Positions 27,614 through 36,370 are shown, counted from the stretch's first letter. The stretch is DNA of 64,000 nucleotides from UBA6107 sp034430175 (GCA_034430175.1 DAOUFI010000010.1:1-64000); one strand, 5' to 3'. The notes: generated by a model from the letters alone, not told the origin. Translations and numbers: made by a program.

Positions 27614-28804
27614 TCAATCCGGCCTAACTTCTACAAGGATGTTTTGCCCTTTGTTCCAGATTTTACTGAAATCCTCCGCGGAATATTCGATCTCTTTTCC
27701 CGACCAGGGATCATTCACTTTCACCTGGGTACCATCGGCTGAAATCCCTGTAACGACCATAGCATGGTTGGTATTCCCCGCCCCGCCAATGCCGCGCACC
27801 CCATCCACGTTGGTGATCTTGACCCCCGTGTTCACAATCACTGGACCACTATTTAGAGCGCTCTTTAAGTCATCCATGTTGGCGTTTACCTGAATATTCG
27901 GCGTCTGGTACCCCATGGATTCGATTTCGTCGTTGAGTTTATCGAGCCCGATCCCCACCCCATACGTACCATCTCCTTTGTCCATCGAACTGATCAGGTC
28001 GTTCGCCGAAAGTGCAGGATCGTTCGCGTCAAGGTTATTAAAATATTTGGTAACCATAGCGATGGATGTAGGGAAACAAGCCGCGTTCCCGTATAAAGTT
28101 CCCTGTGACATCACCGGAACATCATACCCGTACGATTCGGTGGTATTCGATGTATCCATCGTGGTCATCTGATCAGTAGTTGCCACAGGGGAGACGACAG
28201 ATTCAGAGGTCTCAGGGATCTGTGCTGAGGGGGTAGCCTCGTCTTCTTTCAGCAAATCTCCAAAGGTGACATGAGGGACCTCCACTGGTTCATCAACAAC
28301 CGGGCTAACCACCGGATCAGATCCACCGAAAATACCCTTGAGCCAATCTTGAAGCCACAACGGCAAGGATCCTATCAAGCCGGCGATACTTGCTGCTCCC
28401 CACCCTGATGGCAGTGTTATCCCGGAAATGCCGATCGAACCCAACAGCCCTTCCAACCAGGAAACCGAAACGGCTCCCCCACCGACTGTCCCCAGAAAGA
28501 GAATGTTGGTTAGCGGAAGTTGAAAGAGCATTTTCCCCTTCTCGTCGGTTGAAATCCATTCGTCGATCTCATTCTCTAACGAAAGCGAAAGGCGCATCAG
28601 ATCGTCAGACGAAAGGATCAATTTTCGGTTCAAGTCCCCAGCGTTCAGGTTGAAGTTCAACGACCTGGTCGATATCCAGGAATTGTTCAACCGATTAATG
28701 GCCTTTCCCAACGCATCGATGGACAACTGAAGATCTTCGGCATTTTGTCGAAGCTGCCTGGCTGCCTGCCTTGCCATTTCGGGTTCAAGATGGATTGTAG
28801 TCAT
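27614..28804 (-). CDS. WXG-like N-terminus fused to C39-type papain-like cysteine peptidase (T7SS-type effector)
   Basis: Residues 1-90 form a WXG-like hairpin (TTIHLEPE start; turn NSWISTR, W43, with Ser replacing the Gly; IDEWISTD, W83, D87). A Gly/Leu-rich hydrophobic stretch (about 100-165) could cross or insert into a membrane. The C-terminal domain matches the C39_2 papain-like pattern: Cys243 in NAACFPTS, His347 in NHAMVV and Asp365 in VNDPWSG. C39 enzymes cut leader peptides or act as peptidases of bacteriocin export; as a secreted domain it may be a protease toxin. A coupled gene follows, with one nt between them. Confidence 0.75.
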   Translation of the reverse strand: MTTIHLEPEMARQAARQLRQNAEDLQLSIDALGKAINRLNNSWISTRSLNFNLNAGDLNRKLILSSDDLMRLSLSLENEIDEWISTDEKGKMLFQLPLTNILFLGTVGGGAVSVSWLEGLLGSIGISGITLPSGWGAASIAGLIGSLPLWLQDWLKGIFGGSDPVVSPVVDEPVEVPHVTFGDLLKEDEATPSAQIPETSESVVSPVATTDQMTTMDTSNTTESYGYDVPVMSQGTLYGNAACFPTSIAMVTKYFNNLDANDPALSANDLISSMDKGDGTYGVGIGLDKLNDEIESMGYQTPNIQVNANMDDLKSALNSGPVIVNTGVKITNVDGVRGIGGAGNTNHAMVVTGISADGTQVKVNDPWSGKEIEYSAEDFSKIWNKGQNILVEVRPD

Positions 28805-28888
28805 TCATCACCTCAAAGGTAAGAAAATTATCCACTTATCATTGAAGACATACGTCATTTTTTTCCACATCTGAATTAATGATCCGAT

Positions 28889-30901
28889 CTACTCCGTTGC
28901 CGGCATGACGCATCGAAATCCGATGAAGCCGTCTTTCAGATCAGGGCTGCGATAAAAACGATAGGTTACCCGGAGAGTAATCGCAGGATCACCCCAGGAC
29001 CCCCCTCGCAAGACGCGATAAGCGCCTTTTCCCGGTCCAGGAGGGTTGGAGGATGGTGAGAGGGAATAGTAATCTTGACCATATTTATCAGCCACCCACT
29101 CCCATACATTCCCGGCCATATCCATTGCACCGTAATAACTTTGCCCCTGTGGAAAGCTGCCAACCGGGGCTGTATCATTGAATCCATCGTTGACCGAGAG
29201 ATCCGCTTCCTCAAAAACGCTATTCGCGTCAGAGAAATTTGCCAGGTTTCCGGCCACCTTTTGATTTCCCCAGGGGTAAGCGCGGCCATCCGGTCCCCCG
29301 GCGGCTTTTTCCCATTCCGCTTCCGTCGGCAATCTTCCGCCAGCCCAGGTACAATACGCGCTGGCATCTTCCCACCCCACATATATGACGGGATAATTCT
29401 TGTAGGCAGGGTCGTTGTAGTAATTCTCCCGGTAATATGATCTTGTTTTCATTGGCATCGAGCAATCGCCATCACTGACACACATCTGATACATCCCCAC
29501 AGTCACCTCAGTCTGATCAATCCAATACGCGTCTAGATAGACCTGATGAGGAGGGTCATCGACGATATTATTGTAGTTGGCATCGCCTGATCCCATAGTG
29601 AATGTTCCAGCCGGAACATAGACCATTTTCATGTGGTCCTTTTGGGACTCCTTAATCGAACCCACACCCAAAGATTTTGTTGGAAACATTGTCGCGGTTT
29701 CTGTGATGTCCATTTTGCCCGTTTTTGTTTCCTTGCTCTTCACCACTTCAGGCGTATCTGTCGGGTTTCTGGCAATTCCAATCGAACCCGGATCCCATTG
29801 CCAGGGTTTGGTGATCACCAGGATTACCGCTGCGATCGCCAATAATGAACCACTGACAAGCAACGCGATCCACCACCCAGATCTTTTTAGAACAGGCATT
29901 GGAGGCGGATTCCCCGGCCAACCAGGTGGTGGTGGTGGAGGTGGAACCCCCTGGTAGTATGTCGCTTTTTCATCGACCGCTGTTCGTTCATTGTAATCAG
30001 AGGGATTGGAAGATGAGTCATCCCCGCCCCACATAGAAGCCACCAATGGAAGGGCCATGGATTTTTGCATTTGCTGAAGTTCTGCGATCACGTCAGTCAT
30101 AGTCTGGTAACGAATCGAAGGATCTCTTGCGACTACTTTATATAGGAATTGTTCCACACGAGGAGGAAGTTCCGGTGTGAAGATGGTAGGTCTGGGGAGA
30201 GGATCGCGCAGAACCTGCGCCATCGTTGCCGGAACTGTATCCGCTTTAAATGGCGGCCGTCCAGTTACCATTTCATAGAAAACGATGCCGAAGGCATAGA
30301 TATCAGAGCGGGCATCAACCAGTTTCCCCTCCCACTGTTCCGGAGCCATGTACTCCGGCGTTCCGATCGTCACCCCGGTGGCTGTCAATGAGTCGTGCCC
30401 ATCGCTCATATCCACAATCTTGGCAATGCCAAAATCGGTCAACATCGGTAGGCCATTTTCAGTCATGAGGATGTTCGATGGTTTGATGTCGCGATGGATG
30501 ATGTGATGGCTGTGTGCGTATTCCACCGCCCGTGCTATGGGAAGTAGCAGCGAAATGGTCTCTATCCAAGAAAGTTTTTTTTGGCGTCGGATCAAATCCT
30601 TTAGCGTTCCACAAGGCAGATAAGGCATGACCAGGAATGGAACACCTTTCGCTTCTCCGTAATCGCGCACTTCAACGATGTTCGGGTGGGTCAACTGGGC
30701 CACGGCTTTGGCTTCCCTTTCGAAGCGCTTTAATGCCTGCTCCAGAATCGCCGGAGCCAGCATATCCGTGCGGATGATCTTGACTGCTACGTTGCATTCC
30801 AGGCGCGAATCGAAGGCTTTATACACCACGGCCATTCCACCCTCGCCCAATTTTTCAATCAGATGGTAACGTCCCAAATTCATTCCACTAAGATCGTTCA
30901 T
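28889..30901 (-). CDS. Ser/Thr protein kinase with FGE-sulfatase-like ectodomain
   Basis: A 670-aa kinase. The catalytic domain (about 1-275) is complete: LGEGGMA, VAVKI, HRDIKPSN, DFG and TPEYMAPEQ. The Pro-rich juxtamembrane region has a run of seven prolines in one block before a TM helix (about 345-365). Residues about 430-669 form a formylglycine-generating-enzyme/SUMF1-like domain (MVYVPAGTFTMGS, RLPTEAEWEKA, GNVWEWVADKYG, VLRGGSW). In kinases this domain is usually taken as an extracellular binding module, not an enzyme. It is the intact paralog of the frameshifted gene at 24834-26764. Confidence 0.9.
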   Translation of the reverse strand: MNDLSGMNLGRYHLIEKLGEGGMAVVYKAFDSRLECNVAVKIIRTDMLAPAILEQALKRFEREAKAVAQLTHPNIVEVRDYGEAKGVPFLVMPYLPCGTLKDLIRRQKKLSWIETISLLLPIARAVEYAHSHHIIHRDIKPSNILMTENGLPMLTDFGIAKIVDMSDGHDSLTATGVTIGTPEYMAPEQWEGKLVDARSDIYAFGIVFYEMVTGRPPFKADTVPATMAQVLRDPLPRPTIFTPELPPRVEQFLYKVVARDPSIRYQTMTDVIAELQQMQKSMALPLVASMWGGDDSSSNPSDYNERTAVDEKATYYQGVPPPPPPPGWPGNPPPMPVLKRSGWWIALLVSGSLLAIAAVILVITKPWQWDPGSIGIARNPTDTPEVVKSKETKTGKMDITETATMFPTKSLGVGSIKESQKDHMKMVYVPAGTFTMGSGDANYNNIVDDPPHQVYLDAYWIDQTEVTVGMYQMCVSDGDCSMPMKTRSYYRENYYNDPAYKNYPVIYVGWEDASAYCTWAGGRLPTEAEWEKAAGGPDGRAYPWGNQKVAGNLANFSDANSVFEEADLSVNDGFNDTAPVGSFPQGQSYYGAMDMAGNVWEWVADKYGQDYYSLSPSSNPPGPGKGAYRVLRGGSWGDPAITLRVTYRFYRSPDLKDGFIGFRCVMPATE

Positions 30902-30951
30902 TCCCGCGCCTTATTGTAAATGATGATTGTTATCGCTTCAAACTTGTTTTT

Positions 30952-31335
30952 TTACTCCTGGTGAGTCTGAATCCACTCGAAAAGCTCCGCAGCTGAAAAT
31001 TCCACGGGCAACGGTTTATGGTATTGCTCTACAAGCATCTGCAATGCTGGTTCTGGCTCTTTCTTAATCCAATCCAACATCATAAATACTGCTGGCGGAA
31101 GAAAATGATAGTTTTTCGAAAGAATGATGGGCGTCAACCCAAAATACTTTGGTTTCTCGGGGAAAACCTCTGTTGCGAGGTAATCCGAAAAAGCGCTTTG
31201 GATTTCAGGATTCATCTCCAAAAGCATCCTTGCTGATTCATCAGCGCTGTGCTGCTTGTAATCCCAATGCTCTTGTAGGAAAAGTGATAACTCTTCTCTA
31301 TTCATTTTAATAATCGATTCAGGGTTAGCAGTCAT
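30952..31335 (-). CDS. Small protein coupled to the HETRH effector (candidate immunity/chaperone)
   Basis: A 127-aa soluble, mostly helical, acidic protein that I do not recognise. The start ATG at 31335 comes one nt after the stop of the effector, and the ribosome-binding site lies in the effector's Gly codons (GGAGGAG). A longer in-frame version would overlap the effector gene and begin with a spurious hydrophobic stretch, so I reject it. It has no signal peptide. The tail ELFEWIQTH is amphipathic. Partner, immunity or chaperone function is inferred from position only. Confidence 0.6.
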   Translation of the reverse strand: MTANPESIIKMNREELSLFLQEHWDYKQHSADESARMLLEMNPEIQSAFSDYLATEVFPEKPKYFGLTPIILSKNYHFLPPAVFMMLDWIKKEPEPALQMLVEQYHKPLPVEFSAAELFEWIQTHQE

Positions 31336-31336
31336 C

Positions 31337-32200
31337 TTACCAGGCTCCTCCTCCCCCGCCACCACCACCATTTCCGGAGGAATGATCACCAAACATGTTG
31401 CTAACAAAATCAGCGCCAAAACCGCGTGCATCCACTTCAACAGGTTGGATCCAGTATAAGAAGGCATTCTCCTCAGGTGAAACATAAAGGGATCCCCGAT
31501 CCAATTCCCAGGCAGCGATCTGAATAGGAGTAACTCCTTCTGGTATCTCTCCTGTTTTATTGAACATTCTCACGCAATTATCTTGAAATTGATGTCTAGT
31601 TTCATGAGCAATCGTTTCAATTAAAGCAAATGGTGAATCGGTATTCACATTATCACTATCGATTCTGATCTTCATTTCAACATCGTAAAACCCGCCACGC
31701 AAGTCTCCATCATTATCCGGTAGATCTTCAAAACTAAATGGTATGGGAGTAATCCCCAATGATCTGCATACCTCTTTATAAATCGAACGCAGATATTCTT
31801 CTTTTTCTTCAAGAGTAGCGGTTTTCCACCATTCAGTCAATTCTTCACGAGACATAGTGGTGGAATTTACCTGACTGCTCTCATTGGGGTGCGGATTTAC
31901 TTTGACGATCTGCGATATGAGTTCTCGATATTTATCAGCATTGCTTTGGTCCAAAGAAAGCCACTCATCAATTTCATGCTGTACCCGTTGTGAAAGTGAA
32001 ATCCCCGCTTCCACCTCGGCAGACAATTTGCCAACAACGAGGCCAAAATCGATCACGAATGACTCCCTGGTTAATCCGCTCCAGGGGATGGCATAAATCC
32101 GATTTTTATACGAATCCAGTAATTCATTGATCTCAGAAAACTGCTGCAACATCCTGCAGGTGTACTCATGCACCTTATCGGTATCCATATGAATGATCAT
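31337..32200 (-). CDS. WXG-like N-terminus fused to HExxH metallopeptidase-like domain, poly-Gly tail (T7SS-type effector)
   Basis: A 287-aa protein. The WXG-like hairpin has its turn at PWSGL (W40, G42) and IDEWLSLD (W80, D84); it starts with IIHMDTD. The catalytic-type motif HETRH is at 199-203 (IAHETRHQFQ), with Glu255 in VEVDARGFG as likely third zinc ligand. It ends in a run of eight Gly then Ala-Trp. There is no signal peptide. Together with the gene at 22663 it makes two diverged metallopeptidase effectors. The Gly codons of the tail contain the ribosome-binding site for the coupled downstream gene. Confidence 0.75.
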   Translation of the reverse strand: MIIHMDTDKVHEYTCRMLQQFSEINELLDSYKNRIYAIPWSGLTRESFVIDFGLVVGKLSAEVEAGISLSQRVQHEIDEWLSLDQSNADKYRELISQIVKVNPHPNESSQVNSTTMSREELTEWWKTATLEEKEEYLRSIYKEVCRSLGITPIPFSFEDLPDNDGDLRGGFYDVEMKIRIDSDNVNTDSPFALIETIAHETRHQFQDNCVRMFNKTGEIPEGVTPIQIAAWELDRGSLYVSPEENAFLYWIQPVEVDARGFGADFVSNMFGDHSSGNGGGGGGGGAW

Positions 32201-32221
32201 TCAAAGAGTCCCCCTGGTAGT

Positions 32222-33010
32222 CTACTTGCCAGATTTTCCACCAATATTTATAAGACGTTTCGCTCTGCTTTTACACACAATAACAGAAATATTGTCCGGG
32301 CCGCCACGTGAATTTGCCAGTTCGACCAGCTTTTCCGCTGCGGCTTTTGCTGGTAACTCATTAAGCACCGCGACGATCATCGATTCAGCAACCACTCCCC
32401 AGAGGCCATCGGTGCAGAGAAGAAGAATATCACCAGCTTCGAATCGGTGTTGAGCGAAGAATGGGGTGATATCGAGCTTGCGAGCACTGACAGATTGGGT
32501 GAGCTGATTCCTTTTTGGGTGTGTCATGGCTTCTTCATGCGTAATTATTCCGGCACGAATAGCTTCGCCCACAAAACTGTGATCATAATTTACCTGACGT
32601 AAATTCCCCTTGTGCAGCAAATAAGCCCGGCTGTCGCCAACATTCATTACATTAAGTTTATCTTTTTCGATACTTCCAACTACAACCGTGCTGCCCATGC
32701 CCCCAAATTCGGAATCGGATTCAGCTTTCTCTACCATTTTTCGATGAGCGATTTCCAATCCTTCCTTGCAGAAATCGATAAAAGAAAAAGGAAGTTTGGG
32801 AGATGCATAAAGCTCATGAAAAGTCTTTACAATGATCTGGCTGGCAGCGGCTCCCCCGGTGTAGCCTCCCATCCCATCCGCGACGACCAGGATGGGTGGA
32901 ATGAAAGGAGTATCTGGATATTTTAAAATGATTAAAGAATCTTGATTTGGAGAGGTGTTCCTTTTCCTTCCCTGGTCAATCGCGTATCCGAATTCCAATT
33001 GAATTTTCAT
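32222..33010 (-). CDS. PP2C-family Ser/Thr protein phosphatase
   Basis: A 262-aa soluble phosphatase that would reverse the action of the island kinases. Metal-binding and core motifs are present: NQDSL, VVADGMGGYTGG, VGDSRAYLL, LCTDGLWG and GPDNIS. I start at ATG 33010 (KIQLEFGYAIDQ); a TTG 84 nt upstream would overlap the preceding FHA gene and add a basic stretch with no family match. It lies in the leftward FHA-PP2C-effector set. Confidence 0.92.
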   Translation of the reverse strand: MKIQLEFGYAIDQGRKRNTSPNQDSLIILKYPDTPFIPPILVVADGMGGYTGGAAASQIIVKTFHELYASPKLPFSFIDFCKEGLEIAHRKMVEKAESDSEFGGMGSTVVVGSIEKDKLNVMNVGDSRAYLLHKGNLRQVNYDHSFVGEAIRAGIITHEEAMTHPKRNQLTQSVSARKLDITPFFAQHRFEAGDILLLCTDGLWGVVAESMIVAVLNELPAKAAAEKLVELANSRGGPDNISVIVCKSRAKRLINIGGKSGK

Positions 33011-33086
33011 TTTCCCAAGCCCTCGTCTGTAACGTCCCTTTGATTTTTTTCGTGAATTTCGGCAAAACTCTGACTTACTATGATCC

Positions 33087-33749
33087 TCATTCAAAGCGAA
33101 ATTCGAAGGTCTTCCCGATTCTGATCAAATCACCGTGTTCAATCGTCACTTCACTATCCACAGGATGATCATTTACATACAAATATGATGAAGAGACAGA
33201 TCGAATTTGAGTATCAGTTTGGTAACTTTCTTGTCGTAAAACAAATTGTCCATTGCGATATTGAATCACCGTTTGATTGCCATTGTCTCCAAAATCTTTT
33301 AATGAAAACACATCATTTACCGCTGAACATCCCAGACAAACACTCGATTTCGCGAAATCAAATTTCTGCCCGACCAATGTCCTATCCGCGCTGCGTTGAA
33401 TGGTCAATGAAAAAACAGTCTTGTATTCCACTGGAGATAATCTGCTTTCCGAGTCATCCATATCTACTGATGAAATCACTACTGGCTGGAAGCTTGAAAT
33501 GGAGTGAAGCGCCTTGGCCAATTGTTGCTTTTTCCCCTCTTTGATTAAAAGGATTATTAGCAATGCCAGGCATATGATAACCATGGAGAGGATCGGACCA
33601 AAATACAACAATGGAGTGAGAACGAATCCGTCATTTTCCACTGTTTCGATGAATGCAATGCCATGCTTCGGATCAAAAACAGAATTCAAGTGATTGATCT
33701 GGGTCATCTTCAGTATGCTCAAAAACACAAGATGCTTCTGAATAAACAA
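33087..33749 (-). CDS. Membrane-anchored FHA-domain protein
   Basis: A 220-aa protein. One TM helix (about 48-70) is followed by a cytoplasmic region whose last 100 residues are FHA-like (LGCSAVNDV where GRS/NDI is usual, a degenerate SVSSSYLYVND, HGDLIRIG), so phosphopeptide binding is weakened or altered. The start is uncertain: TTG 33749 follows AGGT at good distance, ATG 33707 gives 206 aa. It is the first gene of the leftward operon. It may anchor phosphorylated partners at the membrane secretion machine. Confidence 0.7.
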   Translation of the reverse strand: MFIQKHLVFLSILKMTQINHLNSVFDPKHGIAFIETVENDGFVLTPLLYFGPILSMVIICLALLIILLIKEGKKQQLAKALHSISSFQPVVISSVDMDDSESRLSPVEYKTVFSLTIQRSADRTLVGQKFDFAKSSVCLGCSAVNDVFSLKDFGDNGNQTVIQYRNGQFVLRQESYQTDTQIRSVSSSYLYVNDHPVDSEVTIEHGDLIRIGKTFEFRFE

Positions 33750-33814
33750 AAGGCTTACCTAACCCTTCCCTGACGAGATATATTAAATTTTTAAATATTG
33801 CGTTGTGCAGTTAA

Positions 33815-33843
33815 ATTATATACGAAAAGTAAATATATATCAC
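33815..33843 (-). promoter_or_regulatory. Putative promoter for the FHA-PP2C-effector operon
   Basis: On the minus strand TATAAT is at 33820-33815, with GTGATA 17 bp upstream as a poor -35 match. It lies in the AT-rich 177-bp divergent region shared with rsmG. Confidence 0.4.
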
Positions 33844-33914
33844 GTTTTACTAATAAAAATTACCGAAAAATTTCTCCCTCGCCAAAAATTTACCTTTGAG
33901 AAAGATATCATAGG

Positions 33915-33920
33915 TATAAT
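33915..33920 (+). promoter_or_regulatory. -10 element of rsmG, leaderless arrangement
   Basis: TATAAT ends exactly 6 nt before the GTG start of rsmG. No -35 of good quality stands at the normal distance (TTACCT would need 19 bp) and no ribosome-binding site can fit between the predicted start of transcription and the GTG. Confidence 0.5.
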
Positions 33921-33926
33921 ATATCC

Positions 33927-34640
33927 GTGACAATCGAACTACGAACCTTGGTGAATGAAAAAATTGGGCTCAACCTTTCTGCGCAGCAGCTCAATGCCTT
34001 TGGGATTTATGAAGCTGAATTGCTCAGTTGGAATGAAAAGTTTAACCTAACAGCCATTCGAGATTTAGATGGTGTTCGGGTGAAGCATTTCCTTGATTCA
34101 CTTACCTGTCTGGAGGAATTAAGGGTAACCCCTCCAACCCGTCTGATCGACATCGGCACCGGCGCTGGGTTTCCCGGTATCCCCCTGAAATTGATCTTTC
34201 CAAATATGCAATTGACGCTCGTTGAATCGGTGGGGAAGAAAGCCGGTTTTTGTAGCCACATTGTTGAGAAGCTGGGACTTTCTCACGTGGAAGTGCTCAC
34301 TCTGCGTGCTGAAGAAGTGGGACAACTTGCGAAGCATCGCGAAAAGTACGATTGGGCTGTCGCGCGGGCTGTAGCCGCGTTGCCGATTTTACTTGAGTAT
34401 CTGCTTCCACTGGTGAAGGTTGGTGGAGCCATTCTGGCACAAAAGGGAGAAAGTGCACACAGCGAAGCGCAGACCGCCGAAAAAGCCAGTCGAATCCTAG
34501 GTGGAAGGCTAAAACATATCACCCCTGTAACCCTACCTGGAGTGGTTGAAGAACGTTTTCTCGTCGTCTATGATAAAGTCGCCGCCACTCCAGCGCAATA
34601 CCCCAGGCGTGTTGGCGTTCCCTCAAAATCACCGCTTTAG
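33927..34640 (+). CDS. rsmG: 16S rRNA (guanine527-N7)-methyltransferase RsmG
   Basis: Methylates G527 of 16S rRNA using SAM. The SAM-binding motif IDIGTGAGFPGIPLKL is at about residues 71-86, followed by LVESVGKKAGF and WAVARAVAALPILLEYL. The 237-aa length is typical. GTG is the start, six nt after a TATAAT. It lies opposite the convergent recF. Confidence 0.95.
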   Translation: MTIELRTLVNEKIGLNLSAQQLNAFGIYEAELLSWNEKFNLTAIRDLDGVRVKHFLDSLTCLEELRVTPPTRLIDIGTGAGFPGIPLKLIFPNMQLTLVESVGKKAGFCSHIVEKLGLSHVEVLTLRAEEVGQLAKHREKYDWAVARAVAALPILLEYLLPLVKVGGAILAQKGESAHSEAQTAEKASRILGGRLKHITPVTLPGVVEERFLVVYDKVAATPAQYPRRVGVPSKSPL

Positions 34641-34641
34641 G

Positions 34642-35862
34642 TCAATCCGCGTTATCGGATTCCAGTCTCTCTATATTTCCTAGCGAAACCTGCCAACGCT
34701 CGCACTTCTGAGAAAAGCCACTCGGAAATAGATTCATATCTGTAGTGGTCAAGATTGCTTGCTCTGATTTTTCGAGATACTCAAGAAGGTACCCCCGCCG
34801 CTGTGCGTCCAATTCAGCCAATGTTTCATCCATTAGCAAGACTGGCCATTCTCCTGTCACTTGTTTCAACCAATCCACCTCAGCCAACTTAAGAGCCAGG
34901 ATGGCTGTCCGTACCTGGCCTCGTGAGCCGAAATCTGTGAGGTCGATGCCATTGCATTGAATCCGCATTTCATCGCGGTGCGGACCGATGGTGGTGACGC
35001 CGCGTGCGATCTCTTCACGGCGAACTTCCCCCAACTTTGCCGCAAAACCCTGTTGGATCTGCGCGATCGTAAATCCGTCGCGTTGGACTGTTGTCTGAAT
35101 GGGCAACGCAAATTGACCTGTGGGCTCCGGTAATGGGTCATACGAGGGTTGATATAGCAGCCGGATCACCTCGGCTGATCCGCTTAGTTTCTCATGAATG
35201 CGAACTGCCAATTGTTCCAGTTGTTTGATCGCCTGGATACGCAGAGAAATAATTACTGCCCCTTTGGAAGTAAGAACGTTGTCCCAGAATACCAGCTGTT
35301 CTGGATCTCCACCATGTTCATTTAGCTGTTTCAGTAAAGCATTCCGTTGAGTCAGTGCTTGGTTATAATCCGTCAGAATCTGGCTAAAACCAGGATTCGC
35401 CTGGGCGATAGTCAGGTTCAAATAGCGTCGCCTCTCATCCGGGCCCCCTTCGAGAATGCGTGTCATCTGCGGCAGGAAGATCACCGAACTGAAATGGCCT
35501 ACCGCCTGGTTAGCATGGATCTTTGCTCCATCGAGCAACACCTCCTTACGCTGCCGGGTGCCACCATTTCCGTTAAGATCCTGGATTAGGCGTACCTCCA
35601 AACGGTGCTGCCGGTCAGCACGTTCATAAGTCGCCACCAGCCTGCCCACTGCCAGCGATTCTTGCCCAGCTAGAAAATTGATCAACTGACGATCGGTCTG
35701 GGCATGGAATGAGCTAAATGTAGAAAGAAAATAGATCGCCTCAAGAAGCGAGGTCTTTCCCTGAGCATTGGATCCCACCAGCAAAAGAATCCGCCGAGGC
35801 ATGTCCATGTCCAGGCGGGAAAAGAGACGGAAATTCGTCAGCGACAGGTGGGTCAGACGCAT
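34642..35862 (-). CDS. recF: DNA replication and repair protein RecF
   Basis: An SMC-like ATPase that loads RecA at single-strand gaps. Residues 1-40 contain LTNFRLFSRLDMD and the Walker A GSNAQGKTSLLEAI; the signature region near ARGVTTIGPHRDEM and the Walker B region VLLMDETLAELDAQRR are near the C-terminus. Length 406 aa. It starts one nt after the def stop, an unusual neighbour since recF usually sits by dnaN. Confidence 0.95.
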   Translation of the reverse strand: MRLTHLSLTNFRLFSRLDMDMPRRILLLVGSNAQGKTSLLEAIYFLSTFSSFHAQTDRQLINFLAGQESLAVGRLVATYERADRQHRLEVRLIQDLNGNGGTRQRKEVLLDGAKIHANQAVGHFSSVIFLPQMTRILEGGPDERRRYLNLTIAQANPGFSQILTDYNQALTQRNALLKQLNEHGGDPEQLVFWDNVLTSKGAVIISLRIQAIKQLEQLAVRIHEKLSGSAEVIRLLYQPSYDPLPEPTGQFALPIQTTVQRDGFTIAQIQQGFAAKLGEVRREEIARGVTTIGPHRDEMRIQCNGIDLTDFGSRGQVRTAILALKLAEVDWLKQVTGEWPVLLMDETLAELDAQRRGYLLEYLEKSEQAILTTTDMNLFPSGFSQKCERWQVSLGNIERLESDNAD

Positions 35863-35863
35863 T

Positions 35864-36370
35864 TCAATCAGCCATCACTTCATCTTCATCGCGCGGCTGC
35901 CAGACCTTGTCGGTCAGATCGGTAAAAAGGATCCCATCCAAATGATCGATCTCGTGCTGGAAAATTCGCGCCATCCAGTCACTGACCTTGATCCGCGTTG
36001 GTTTGCCAAAACGGTTCAATCCCTTGACCACGACCGTCTGATGGCGAGATACCGTTCCCACCAGACCAGGTACAGACAAACAGCCTTCGAGCCCATCGAC
36101 CATTTCTTCAGAAGCGGATACAATCTCAGGGTTCGCTACAATGTAGAGTCTTTTTGGAACCGTTTCATCATCGTCATCGCCGTATTCGACAACGATCAGA
36201 CGTTCTGCAAGTCCCACCTGTGGAGCGGCCAACCCTACACCCGGAGCATCACGCAGGGTGTCGATCATGTCATCCACGATTTTTTGAAATGACTTGTCAA
36301 ACTCTGTAATTTTATGTGCCTTCCGGCGCAGAACCGGATCAGGTACAGTCACTATTGGTAATACTGCCAT
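35864..36370 (-). CDS. def: Peptide deformylase
   Basis: Removes the formyl group from nascent proteins. All three motifs are present: GVGLAAPQVG (44-53), EGCLS (95-99, metal-binding Cys97) and HEIDH (139-143). Length is 168 aa. It is transcribed with recF, one nt apart. Confidence 0.96.
   Translation of the reverse strand: MAVLPIVTVPDPVLRRKAHKITEFDKSFQKIVDDMIDTLRDAPGVGLAAPQVGLAERLIVVEYGDDDDETVPKRLYIVANPEIVSASEEMVDGLEGCLSVPGLVGTVSRHQTVVVKGLNRFGKPTRIKVSDWMARIFQHEIDHLDGILFTDLTDKVWQPRDEDEVMAD

Noticed and set aside
28889..30901. FGE-like ectodomain as an active sulfatase-activating enzyme
   Set aside because: No sulfatase gene is nearby and fusion to a kinase is more in line with a binding module; activity cannot be claimed.
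9782..33749. Integrative mobile element carrying the T7SS-like island
   Set aside because: No integrase, flanking direct repeats or tRNA boundaries are seen; the left end abuts an MgtC gene and the right end rsmG.
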